Below, piece by piece: positions 1 through 7,876 of a stretch of 32,017 bases of DNA (its first letter is position 1; every line of letters begins with the position of its first letter). The notes beneath the pieces are model-generated. The model ran no database searches and had not been told where the DNA came from. It worked only from the letters and a program-made list of their open reading frames with translations. The position numbers and the translations under genes are program-made. Source of the stretch: Spirochaetales bacterium (lineage in GTDB: Bacteria; Spirochaetota; Spirochaetia; SZUA-6; DRHE01); assembly GCA_030615505.1 (NCBI GenBank), contig JAUWZD010000046.1, positions 1 through 32,017 of the forward strand. The letters are read 5' to 3'.

Positions 1-1366
1 GAGAGGTACAAATATGCTGCAGAAAAAATTTTCCCGGAATATGTCCTTCGAAAAGTTTCTTGGGCATACTGCGAATATTACGTCCAATCGGATACCTTAC
101 TATATTGGATGGATTAAACACTTTGAAAAATATTTCAGCAAGCATCGGCTTGAAGAAAAAGAAGCTTTCGATCCATTTTTAGTAGATCTGCAGAAGCAAT
201 TTGAGGGTTGGCAGGTAGCCCAAGCAAAGGAAGCGGTTAACTCCATTGGTACTATACGGGTTTTTCGAAATCACTTTCGGAAACAGAAAATAATCTGAAA
301 TATCGTATCAGTCAATCTTCATTTTCAGCTACAGAGTGGGAAAAAGCTACCCTTCAAATGCGTGAAATCCTCAGGCTTCAGCACAAATCCTACCGGACCG
401 AGAAAACCTATCTTGCATGGGTAAGGAGATTTTATTTGTTTTTGAAGTATAAAGATCCTGCTGGAATAACACAGGAGGATCTTAAACAGTATCTATCATA
501 CCTTGCTGTTGAACGCAAAGTATCTGCCTCTACACAACAACAGGCTTTTAACGCCCTTCTTTTTCTCTTTCGGTATGTTTTAAACAAACAGATTGAAGGG
601 ATCGCAGAATCCATACGTTCCCGTGTCAGGAAACGACTTCCTGTAGTCCTCGATCAGGATGAAATTGTACAAATATTTCAGAACCTGCAGGATCCTTTCA
701 GGCTGATATCACGGCTGATTTATGGAGGTGATTTGCGCTTGAATGAATGCCTTAGCCTTCGAATTAAAGATCTCAATTTTAAGGAATCACTGCTTACAGT
801 CAGATCTGGTAAGGGAGACAAAGACCATGTTACACTTCTGCCATCTTCTCTACATCCTGATTTGAAAAATCATCTTAAATCTGTGAGAGTTTTATATGAT
901 GATGATCGAAGAAATATTGTTGCAGGAGTACCGCTTCCAACTGCACTTGAAAGAAAATATCCAGGTGCAGGGACAGAGTGGACATGGTTCTGGTTATTCC
1001 CCTCTGGCCGATTATCAGTAGACCCCTACTCTGATAAGATCCGTCGTTACCATCTCTACACATCAACACTGCAACGCCGGTTCAAGACAGCACTACATAA
1101 AACCGGAATCGCAAAAACCGCATCGATACATACTCTGAGGCACAGCTTCGCGACTCATCTTATCGAATCGGGTTATGATATTAGAACCGTCCAGGAACTC
1201 CTTGGTCATTCCCATGTCCGGACAACGATGATCTATACTCATGTAGCGCGCAGTAACAAACTCGGTGTCATCAGTCCTCTGGAGAAGTTATCGACAAAGG
1301 AAAGGAAACATTATCTTTGAAAAGTTATTGCTACCCGGTTTAAAACATTTCAGTTTACAAGCCCCT
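1..1366 (+). repeat. Left arm of long inverted repeat (intI copy plus ~46 bp downstream)
   Basis: This stretch matches the reverse complement of 26607-27946 almost base for base, with scattered substitutions and small indels. Homology starts at or before the window edge: GAGAGGTAC at position 1 pairs with GTACCTCTC ending at 27946. It ends just after the shared ACAAGCCCCT at 1357-1366, about 46 bases past the intI stop codon, after which the two sides diverge at once. The repeat is essentially the integrase gene. No insertion-sequence ends or target duplications were recognised at the inner boundary. Confidence 0.93.
14..1320 (+). pseudogene. intI: Integron integrase IntI, left copy, single frameshift
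   Basis: Tyrosine recombinase of the integron type, which joins attI and attC sites. The part from 358 onward holds the catalytic domain: the integron-specific insert (ALERKYPGAG, WFWLFPSGRLSVDPYS), [26 protein letters not shown] and the tyrosine in TTMIYTHV. The amino-terminal reading frame (14-298) is displaced by one missing base near 240 (GTTAACTCC here against GTTAAACCCC in the right copy). Repaired, the protein would be about 436 residues, roughly 100 more than classical IntI. The extra part resembles a second core-binding module (residues ~25-80, with FLVDLQKQFEGWQVAQAKEA). The box I motif reads YGGDLRLNE where the other copy has YGGGLRLNE, so a conserved glycine is also changed. A shortened protein starting at 358 would lack the amino-terminal module. 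Confidence 0.9.
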
Positions 1367-1436
1367 ACGGAAAACACGACCCGCCGCCGGAACATGCTTG
1401 CAAGTACTAATACTAATTCTAACTTAAGCAAAAACA

Positions 1437-1533
1437 ACATAACGAAAGGCTCAGCAGCCGCGCGTCCTTCCGGAATATGACGCTACAGTCCAGCATCAAT
1501 AACCGCGCGGTCTGCTGCAGCGACATGTTAAGC
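1437..1533 (-). repeat. attC site of the mazEF cassette (97 bp)
   Basis: Read on the minus strand it starts GCTTAAC (1533-1527) and ends GTTATGT (1443-1437). The inner arms are imperfectly complementary: CTGCAGCAGACCGCGCGG faces CGCGCGGCTGCTGAG. The R'' box GGGCTTAAC is the exact reverse complement of the start of the mazEF cassette, GTTAAGCCC at 2124-2116, as expected when a cassette carries its own attC. The 70 bases between this site and the intI downstream boundary (1367-1436) hold no recognisable gene. Confidence 0.82.
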
Positions 1534-1535
1534 CC

Positions 1536-1862
1536 TCAGAGATTTAATCCGAGTTGAACGCGAATAGCCTTTTCAGCTCTGTCCATGTCTTTTACAGAAA
1601 TCTGCCCCCGTTTACCAGACAGGCGTGTCTTGCTCACCGTAGTCAGCTGGTCGGCCATCGCCTTGTGTTTTTGACCTTTGACTACGACATATGCTTCACT
1701 CGGATAAATCCGATCTATCTTTGATGTTAGAGGAACGACCTGTACGCGGTTGAGGAATTGATTGGATGCATCATTGCTGACGATTATCGCTGGGCGCCTT
1801 TTCTTAATCTCACCACCAGTGGATGGTTCGAAGTTGACCCACCAAACCTCACCGCGTCTCAT
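1536..1862 (-). CDS. mazF: MazF/PemK-family endoribonuclease toxin
   Basis: A 108-residue protein of normal MazF length. It opens [31 protein letters not shown], the family hallmark, with later LTSKI and [15 protein letters not shown] blocks. MazF toxins cut RNA at short motifs and are neutralised by the upstream antitoxin. The gene overlaps mazE by 14 bases (1849-1862), so translation is probably coupled. The pair lies in one integron cassette bounded by attC sites at 1437-1533 and 2118-2229, read on the minus strand. No lesion is visible. The family call is secure from sequence; the cleavage motif cannot be read. Confidence 0.92.
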   Translation of the reverse strand: MRRGEVWWVNFEPSTGGEIKKRRPAIIVSNDASNQFLNRVQVVPLTSKIDRIYPSEAYVVVKGQKHKAMADQLTTVSKTRLSGKRGQISVKDMDRAEKAIRVQLGLNL

Positions 1863-2079
1863 CCGCTACATCCGACACGGTTGCTTCTGCCCAATCATGA
1901 GCGTTGGCTTCGCGAGCTTCATCTGCGGCCATCTCCCGGTATGATTGTACTAAGTCCTGGTCAAGAACATGTGGGCTGACGAGTGATTCAATGAAGTTGC
2001 TGATTTTCCTCTTGCCAACGACGCGGTGTAGTCCTGCGTAGATCTTTTCGTCTACAGTTATGGTAAGTTTCTTTCTCAT
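1849..2079 (-). CDS. mazE: MazE-like ribbon-helix-helix antitoxin
   Basis: A 76-residue protein starting [22 protein letters not shown], a typical ribbon-helix-helix beginning (short strand, then helices with [12 protein letters not shown]). Its acidic, probably flexible tail (residues ~40-76, [20 protein letters not shown]) fits a toxin-wrapping segment. It would bind MazF and repress its own promoter. The ATG at 2079 lies 6 bases after a TATAAT box with no Shine-Dalgarno sequence, so the messenger is probably leaderless. The palindrome TATACGTATA at 2089-2098 overlaps the promoter and is a likely operator. A VapB/ParD-like antitoxin name would be an alternative within the same fold. Confidence 0.87.
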   Translation of the reverse strand: MRKKLTITVDEKIYAGLHRVVGKRKISNFIESLVSPHVLDQDLVQSYREMAADEAREANAHDWAEATVSDVADETR

Positions 2080-2085
2080 ACGTGT

Positions 2086-2114
2086 ATTATACGTATATAA
2101 GAAATTGTCGTCAA
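2086..2114 (-). promoter_or_regulatory. Promoter of the mazEF cassette, probably leaderless
   Basis: On the minus strand TTGACG (2114-2109) and TATAAT (2091-2086) are separated by exactly 17 bases. Transcription would start at about 2080, at the mazE ATG (2079). The palindrome TATACGTATA (2089-2098) straddles the -10 box and fits autoregulation by the antitoxin. The promoter is inside the cassette, so the pair does not depend on an integron promoter. Confidence 0.78.
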
Positions 2115-2117
2115 GGG

Positions 2118-2229
2118 GCTTAACGCTAAACTGAGCTGCTTCGCCGAGTTAAAGGCAGTGGCAGTTTTTCAGCTTAGATTCACTGTTACCTTTATTCGTC
2201 TCGAAGTCTGCTCCAGTTTGTTGTTATAT
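2118..2229 (-). repeat. attC site preceding the mazEF cassette (112 bp)
   Basis: On the minus strand it begins ATATAAC (2229-2223) and ends GTTAAGC (2124-2118). Inner arms GGAGCAGACTTCGAG and CTCGGCGAAGCAGCTC are complementary with the usual extrahelical bases. Its centre (GGTAACAGTG, ACTGCCACTGCC) is very close to the attC at 29111-29223, so the two belong to one attC family. It belongs to the cassette that once lay upstream on the minus strand, whose gene is no longer recognisable. Confidence 0.85.
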
Positions 2230-2549
2230 TCTGGTTTTTTTATTCAATCATATCAGTTAGCCGCTGTCAATTTTATTTCTTTAACAGGTTTTCTCCAAAT
2301 CGCAGTAGGATAGCGTGGACAATTTACGATGTGCCGGTAGTGCGTGGATCTTCAGTTCGGGAAGGCGGGTGGAAATTTATCCGCGCGTGGGCCATAGCGT
2401 AGGCCAAGCGTAGGGGTGGACATTTTTTCTTGCGTGGGCAGCGTGAATCTTATTTCTCTTTAATCCATAAATTTCTGTCAGTTCAGAAAAGCGGTATAAC
2501 TTTCGGAACAGGAAAATATTATTCCATGAATATAACATTAAATATTTAG
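2230..2549. other. Gene-free junction with short GCGTGG/GCGTAGG words
   Basis: No credible reading frame is seen on either strand. Between 2312 and 2450 the words GCGTGG, GCGTAGG or GCGTGA recur about seven times (near 2314, 2342, 2385, 2399, 2410, 2435 and 2445) in irregular spacing. The stretch lies between the last attC on the left and the nucleotidyltransferase remnant, so it is probably eroded cassette or insertion debris. No function is proposed. Confidence 0.4.
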
Positions 2550-2705
2550 TGGTTTTCGTATATAAGAAAGAGCAAACAAAATGTACTTATCGGCGGTATC
2601 GCCGTCTCACAGTTGAGTGAGCCGCGCGCAACAGCAGACATTTATCTTTTAACCATTCTTGATGAAGATAAGCGTATTCCCCAGATTCAGCAAAGAGCGG
2701 GATAA
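2550..2705 (+). pseudogene. Fragment of a nucleotidyltransferase-fold protein
   Basis: An open stretch of about 51 codons between stops at 2547-2549 and 2703-2705 reads, in part, LIGGIAVSQLSEPRATADIYLL followed by a few more residues and a stop. GGIAVS...EPRAT.DI.LL is the amino-terminal signature of AbiEii/DUF6036-like nucleotidyltransferases, where the last part is normally DIDLL. Here the second catalytic aspartate is tyrosine and the protein stops some 20 residues later. No start codon with a ribosome site is seen. It is best read as the relic of an antitoxin or defence gene that lay at this junction before the operon arrived. Confidence 0.55.
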
Positions 2706-2736
2706 GCTTTATTTTACAGCCTTAATGGAAAATTTA

Positions 2737-2765
2737 TTGACAAGTAGCATTTCAGAGGGGATAAT
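2737..2765 (+). promoter_or_regulatory. Sigma70-type promoter of the catabolic operon
   Basis: TTGACA (2737-2742) and GATAAT (2760-2765) are 17 bases apart, giving a start near 2772 and a leader of about 100 bases before hyuA. It is the only strong promoter seen upstream of the 21-kb operon. The leader contains a short imperfect palindrome (GGAGAATAACATTCC, 2840-2854) but no riboswitch that I recognise. No regulator gene lies nearby. Confidence 0.62.
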
Positions 2766-2872
2766 ACGGAGCATGGCTGTCAGTCCAATATGTCCTCTGC
2801 CTTGCTTAACATAATGGCTAAATTATACTATCTCTTTCTGGAGAATAACATTCCGAAGGTACGAGGCTGAAA

Positions 2873-4942
2873 ATGAAATTGCGCATGGGTGTGGATACAG
2901 GCGGCACTTTTACAGATTGCGTGGTCGTAGACCAAGCGGGCACGATCCACACATTTAAGGAGTTGTCTACCCCGAAAGACCCCTCCATCGGGCTGTATAA
3001 TGTTATCAAAAAGGCGGCAGCGCACTTTAAAAAAGACTTAAATGAGCTTCTAAGCAGTCTTGATTTCTTAGCCCACGGCACCACCGTGGCAACCAATACC
3101 CTTCTCACAGGCACCGGAGCCAAAACCGGATTGATTTTAACTAAGGGCTTCCGTGATACCCTGGAGATGCGCCGGGCGCATAAGGAGAATATCTGGGATC
3201 TCTACCTAACGGTGCCTGAGCCCCTCGTTCCGCGTTACCTGCGCCTGGGTGTAACCGAGAGGATCGATTATAAGGGAGAGGTCATAAAGCCTCTGGAAGA
3301 AGAAGAGCTAGAGACTATATGTGAGATTTTTAGGAAAGAAGGAGTAGAGGCGATTGCAATCTGTACCCTCTTCTCATTCCAGAACGATACTCATGAGAGG
3401 CGTATCCGTGACATTGCAAAAGGGCTGCTGCCTGATGCCTTTATCTCTATCTCCTCGGAGGTTCTTCCACAGATCCGCGAGTACGAGCGCATGTCGACTA
3501 CAACTGCCAATGCCTATGTGGGCCCCAAGCTGACCGTATATCTGTCCGATCTGGAGAACAAGTTGAAGTCGGATGGATTGAAGCGCGCCTTCTACGTTAC
3601 GGCATCAAACGGAGGAGTCATGACCGCAGAGACGGCAATCCGGCATGCATCGGCGACCCTGCTCTCCGGTCCGGCTGCAGGAGCGGTCGGGGCCATGTTC
3701 TTTGCAGATCTCCTGGGCCAGAGGAATCTGATCCTTATGGACATGGGCGGCACATCCTTTGATGTAACGTTAGTAAATAACGGCCGGGTTACATTGAACA
3801 ATGAGGGGGAGATCGCCGGTTATCGCATAGCTAAACCGATGATAGACATTAACACGATTGGAGCCGGGGGAGGTTCCATCGCCTGGATTGATAAGGGAGG
3901 CATGCTCAAGGTAGGCCCGGCCTCAGCGGGTTCTGATCCGGGGCCGGTATGTTATGACCTGGGGGGCATGAAGCCAACGGTCACTGACGCCAATCTCATT
4001 TTGGGCTATCTAAACGAGGACTATTTTCTGGGCGGTGAGATGAAGGTCAATGCCGGAAAAGCGGAAGATGTGCTTAAGCGCGAGATATCAGGGTCCCTCG
4101 ACATGACTTTGACAGAGGCTGCTTCCGGTATTTTCAGGATTATCAATCAGAGCATGGCGGATGCAACCGGGGTTGTTTCCGTTCAGCGGGGACATGATCC
4201 CCGGGAATACGCCTTAGTAAGTGCCGGCGGGGCATGCTCATTACATGCATGTAAGATTGCCGAGGAGGTTGGCTCGCTTAAGATTATTGTGCCCAAAGCC
4301 GCCTCGGTTTTCTGCGCCCTCGGTATGCTTGAGTCGGATATCAGGCTGGACAATGTAAAGACCTATAACGCCTCTATCCCCGAAATTGATCTTAAAGACT
4401 TTAACGCGGTTATAGAACAGGTTGAACACCGCGCCCTGAAGGAGCTGCTTCAGGAGGGAGTGGAGCGCAAGCGGACTTCTCTGCTGCGTTTTCTTGATGT
4501 GCGCTATGTGGGCCAGCACCATGAAATCACTGTTGAGATTCCACATGGATGCAAGATCGAAGAGAAGCATATGGATGAGATAGCTCAAGCGTTTCATTCC
4601 ACCCACGAGCGGCTCTATACCTATTCCACACCGGAAACTCCGATTGAGATAATGAATTTACGCATCACTGCATTGGGAGCGGTTGACAAGACGGGTCTGT
4701 ATGAAAAGCCTTTACAAGGGGGAGACCCTTCGGAAGCTCTAAAGGGGAGACGTGAGGTCTATTTTGAAGAGAATGCGGATTTTGCCGAGATTCCGGTTTA
4801 CGACCGGGATCTTTTAAAACCCGGTGATGCCCTTACAGGCCCTGCTGTGATTGAAGAGCGCATTACAACGATAATTGTTCATCCCCACTGGGACATGAGA
4901 GTAGACGGCTATGGAAACATAATCATGGAGGTTAAGAAGTGA
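2873..4942 (+). CDS. hyuA: Hydantoinase A subunit (HyuA / N-methylhydantoinase A family)
   Basis: A 689-residue protein of normal length for this ATP-using amidohydrolase/carboxylase family, which works with HyuB. Visible are the ASKHA-like phosphate loop DTGGTFTD (residues 8-15), HGTTVATN (68-75), a second phosphate block DMGGTSFDV (~290) and NTIGAGGGS (~326). Family members open hydantoin, N-methylhydantoin or 5-oxoproline rings with ATP, or carboxylate ketones. The nearby transcarbamylase favours the hydantoin reading, because opening a hydantoin gives an N-carbamoyl amino acid. The start ATG has GAGG six bases upstream. It overlaps hyuB by 4 bases (GTGA) and opens the operon. The exact substrate cannot be assigned. 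Confidence 0.9.
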   Translation: MKLRMGVDTGGTFTDCVVVDQAGTIHTFKELSTPKDPSIGLYNVIKKAAAHFKKDLNELLSSLDFLAHGTTVATNTLLTGTGAKTGLILTKGFRDTLEMRRAHKENIWDLYLTVPEPLVPRYLRLGVTERIDYKGEVIKPLEEEELETICEIFRKEGVEAIAICTLFSFQNDTHERRIRDIAKGLLPDAFISISSEVLPQIREYERMSTTTANAYVGPKLTVYLSDLENKLKSDGLKRAFYVTASNGGVMTAETAIRHASATLLSGPAAGAVGAMFFADLLGQRNLILMDMGGTSFDVTLVNNGRVTLNNEGEIAGYRIAKPMIDINTIGAGGGSIAWIDKGGMLKVGPASAGSDPGPVCYDLGGMKPTVTDANLILGYLNEDYFLGGEMKVNAGKAEDVLKREISGSLDMTLTEAASGIFRIINQSMADATGVVSVQRGHDPREYALVSAGGACSLHACKIAEEVGSLKIIVPKAASVFCALGMLESDIRLDNVKTYNASIPEIDLKDFNAVIEQVEHRALKELLQEGVERKRTSLLRFLDVRYVGQHHEITVEIPHGCKIEEKHMDEIAQAFHSTHERLYTYSTPETPIEIMNLRITALGAVDKTGLYEKPLQGGDPSEALKGRREVYFEENADFAEIPVYDRDLLKPGDALTGPAVIEERITTIIVHPHWDMRVDGYGNIIMEVKK

Positions 4943-6720
4943 GCCCAACTTCAAGGAAAAAGGAGTTTGAGGGAGCAAAAGATCCGATAACCCTGTCGGT
5001 TATCTACAACAGGCTTCTCACCATTAATCAGGAGATGGGGATTACCATGATTAATACTTCAATCTCTCCTATATTTGCCGAGGTGCACGATTTTTCCTGC
5101 GCTATCTGTGACTGGGATAACCGGATTGTGGCTCAGATCGACGGCGTACCCTCTCACACTGCCTCTGCCATGGAGGCGGTAAATGCAGTGAGCAGGGCTT
5201 TCACTGGTGATATACACGCCGGGGATGTATTCGTTCTCAATGACCCCTATCTGGGCGGCACCCATCTTCCGGATATCACCATCATGAAACCGATATTCTA
5301 CCATGATCAGCTCCAGTTTATCGCCATAAACCGGGCACATCATGGGGATGTGGGCGGCATGGAGCCCGGTTCCTACTGCCCGGAAGCTACGGAGCTCTTC
5401 CATGAGGGGATCCGTATACCTGCTCTGCGCATCTATAAAAAAGAAGAGCCTCTCCTGGATGTGGTGAACATGATCCGGATCAACACCCGCATGCCCGATG
5501 ATCTCTGGGTAGACATGAAGGCCCAGGTTGCCTCCTGCCGTGTAGCGGAGAGAAGGATCCTGGAGCTATTAGAGAAGTACGGTGTAGAGAAGACACGTAC
5601 TACTATTGAGGATATCCATCAATACGCGGAGCGCAGAATGCGATTGGAGATTGATAGGCTTAAAGACGGAGTCTATGAGGGGATGAGCTTCCTCGACTCA
5701 GACGGCCTCAGTGATGACCCGATTCGCATAAAGGTAAGGATAAGCGTTAAGGGAGATGAGGCCTTTGTAGATTTTACAGGCTCCGATGAGCAGGTTACGG
5801 GGTTTGTGAACTCCCCTTTAGCTAATACAACTACCTGTGTCTATGTGGCTTTTCTCACCACTGTAACTACACCGGATATTCCCCATAATCAGGGGGTCTA
5901 CCGGCCGATTCACATTGAGGCGCCCTAGGGATCGGTGGTAAATCCCCGCTTCCCCGCACCCGTGGCCTCCTGCACACTCGATACGGCCTGCGCTATACTG
6001 GAGTCCTGCTGGATAGCCTTATCTAAAGTGCTGCCGGATCGTGTGCCTGCAGGATGGAACCGCTGGAACGGGCCGACCATTACAGGCATCGATCCACGCA
6101 GAGGGAACTTCTACGTCATGTTCGGCTTCAATGGCTTCGGAGGAGCAGGAGGCATGCCGGGAATGGACGGCAGGCACTATATTGGTGACGGAATAGATTT
6201 GGGAGGCCTGATCGCTCCGAATATAGAAAGCAATGAGAGCGATTATCCTCATATTACTGAGTTTAATGAGTTTACCACCGACTCCTGCGGGGCTGGGAAG
6301 TTCCGGGGGGGATGTGGCGCCCGCTACAGGATGAGCCTGTACGATGAAAATCCAAACTTAGTGATGTTCGGAGACGGGAAGGTGAATCCTCCCTATGGGT
6401 TGTTCGGCGGTAAACCGGGATCCTGCAACCTGGCCTTTATTAATCAAGGCAAGCCTGAAGAGCGGGAGCTTAAGGCAAAGGAGGCCGTGCAGCTTAGGGC
6501 GGGAGATACCTATTCGACCTATCCATCGGGCGGGGGAGGCTGGGGCGACCCCCTGGACAGGGACCCTGAGCTGGTCAGGATGGATGCTAAAAACCAGATC
6601 ATCTCGCTTCAGAGCGCATGCCAGGATTACGGAGTGGTGCTTGAAGGGGATGATCTGCTTGTAAACGAAAAAGAGACAGAGAGCTTACGAGCGAAGAAAA
6701 GGGAAGAAAGGAATGCTTGA
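4939..6720 (+). pseudogene. hyuB: Hydantoinase B subunit (HyuB family) with internal amber codon
   Basis: The frame runs for 593 coding positions, normal for HyuB, but codon 330 is TAG (5926-5928), within EAP-stop-GSVVNPRFPAPV. In relatives this position is usually glutamate (EAPEGS), so one GAG to TAG change explains it. No frameshift is present and both halves are well conserved: HAGDVFVLNDPYLGGTHLPD (~90), AHHGDVGG (~132) and a glycine-rich SGGGGWGDPLDRDPE end (~528). The partner binds HyuA to form the hydantoinase. The start is GTG at 4939 with GGAGG seven bases upstream, overlapping hyuA. The rest of the operon is intact, so the lesion may be very recent, a sequencing error, or read through. 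If fully terminated, the HyuAB reaction is lost. Confidence 0.85.
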
Positions 6721-7849
6721 AATTAAGAAGATAGCCGTGTTGGGCGCTGGCAGCGGGGGATTCATGTGTGCTGCAGATTTGGGGAATGAGGGTTATGATG
6801 TGGCCCTCTTTTCGAGGAGCACGGATAAGATAAAGGGTGTGAAGGAGAAGGGAGGGATTGAGGTTTTAGACATAGATTCAAAGCCCATGGATTTCTTCGG
6901 TAAGGTGATCTGCGCCACTACTGATATTGCAGATGCTATACACGGCGCTGAGGTCATTCTCAATCCCGTACCATACTTCGCCTGTGAAGATTATGCCCGG
7001 CTGGCTGCCCCCCATCTGGAGCATGGCCAGATGGTGCTCTATCTGGGCAAGGGCGGGGCCTCCCTCACCTGGGCAAAGGTATTAAAAGGACTGGGCATTA
7101 AAAAGAAGGTGTATCTTGCAGACTGCAATACACTGCCCTACGGGACATCAAAAAAGGGGGAGTACCAGGTAAGGCTTGAGAACAGAACCCGGAATTTACT
7201 GATTGCAGCATTTCCGGGAAAGGATGTGGATTTTGTCGGTTCCATAGCGGAAGAGCTTTTTCCCTTAAAATATGGCTATACGATCCGGAGGGGGCAGAAT
7301 GCCATAGATTCCATTTTAGTGGACTACAATGCTATTACTCACACGCCTCCGATGGTATGTAATGCAGCAAGAATTGAATCAGGAGACAGGGATTTTCATC
7401 TCTTCGGCAAAAAAGAAAATACTCCCGGGGTAGTGCGGCTTATCGAGAAGATAGACCGGGAGCGGATGGCCATAGGAGGAAAGCTCGGTCTCAAGCAGTA
7501 CTCCCTGGAAGAAGAGATCCTTATGGTCAAGTGGAACCCCAATGGGGAAGACTATGTGCTTCCCCTATTCGATGCCATACACACACCATTTTTAGAGGTC
7601 TGTGAGGGACCCTTCACCCTGGATACACGGCATCTAACCGAGGATGTTCCCTACGGGCTGGTAACCTTTTCTTCCCTGGGTAAGGCGCTCGGTGTGCCCA
7701 CACCGGTAACTGATGCAGTTATTACCCTGGCCGAGGCCCTGCTGGATAAGGATTTCAGGAGCACGGGAAGGACTGTTGAATACTTGGGCATTGATCCCTC
7801 ATGGTCGGTAGAACAGATTAAAAGATACCTTCATGAAGGGTCTATATAG
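6713..7849 (+). CDS. Opine (octopine/nopaline) dehydrogenase family protein
   Basis: 378 residues. The amino-terminal Rossmann fold carries GAGSGG (residues 11-16) followed by ALFSRS. The second domain is the octopine-dehydrogenase fold, with NAIDSILVDYNAITHTPPM (~200-216) supplying the conserved histidine. Relatives reversibly oxidise a secondary amine dicarboxylate (opine) to an amino acid and a 2-oxo acid with NAD(P). It overlaps hyuB by 8 bases, has the ribosome site GGAAGAAAGGA and lies just before the transcarbamylase. This suggests it acts on an N-substituted amino acid made after ring opening. The substrate is unknown; a ketopantoate-reductase-like role is less likely given the second domain. 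Confidence 0.82.
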   Translation: MLEIKKIAVLGAGSGGFMCAADLGNEGYDVALFSRSTDKIKGVKEKGGIEVLDIDSKPMDFFGKVICATTDIADAIHGAEVILNPVPYFACEDYARLAAPHLEHGQMVLYLGKGGASLTWAKVLKGLGIKKKVYLADCNTLPYGTSKKGEYQVRLENRTRNLLIAAFPGKDVDFVGSIAEELFPLKYGYTIRRGQNAIDSILVDYNAITHTPPMVCNAARIESGDRDFHLFGKKENTPGVVRLIEKIDRERMAIGGKLGLKQYSLEEEILMVKWNPNGEDYVLPLFDAIHTPFLEVCEGPFTLDTRHLTEDVPYGLVTFSSLGKALGVPTPVTDAVITLAEALLDKDFRSTGRTVEYLGIDPSWSVEQIKRYLHEGSI

Positions 7850-7876
7850 CTTTATAGAAATAAAAAGGAACAATAA

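Noticed and set aside
5926-5928. Pyrrolysine at the hyuB amber codon
   Set aside because: HyuB has no known pyrrolysine site, the relatives' residue is glutamate, and no pyl genes are in the window.
2873-6720. Acetone/acetophenone carboxylase or 5-oxoprolinase
   Set aside because: These share the fold and cannot be excluded, but the adjacent transcarbamylase fits a carbamoyl product and so a hydantoin substrate better.
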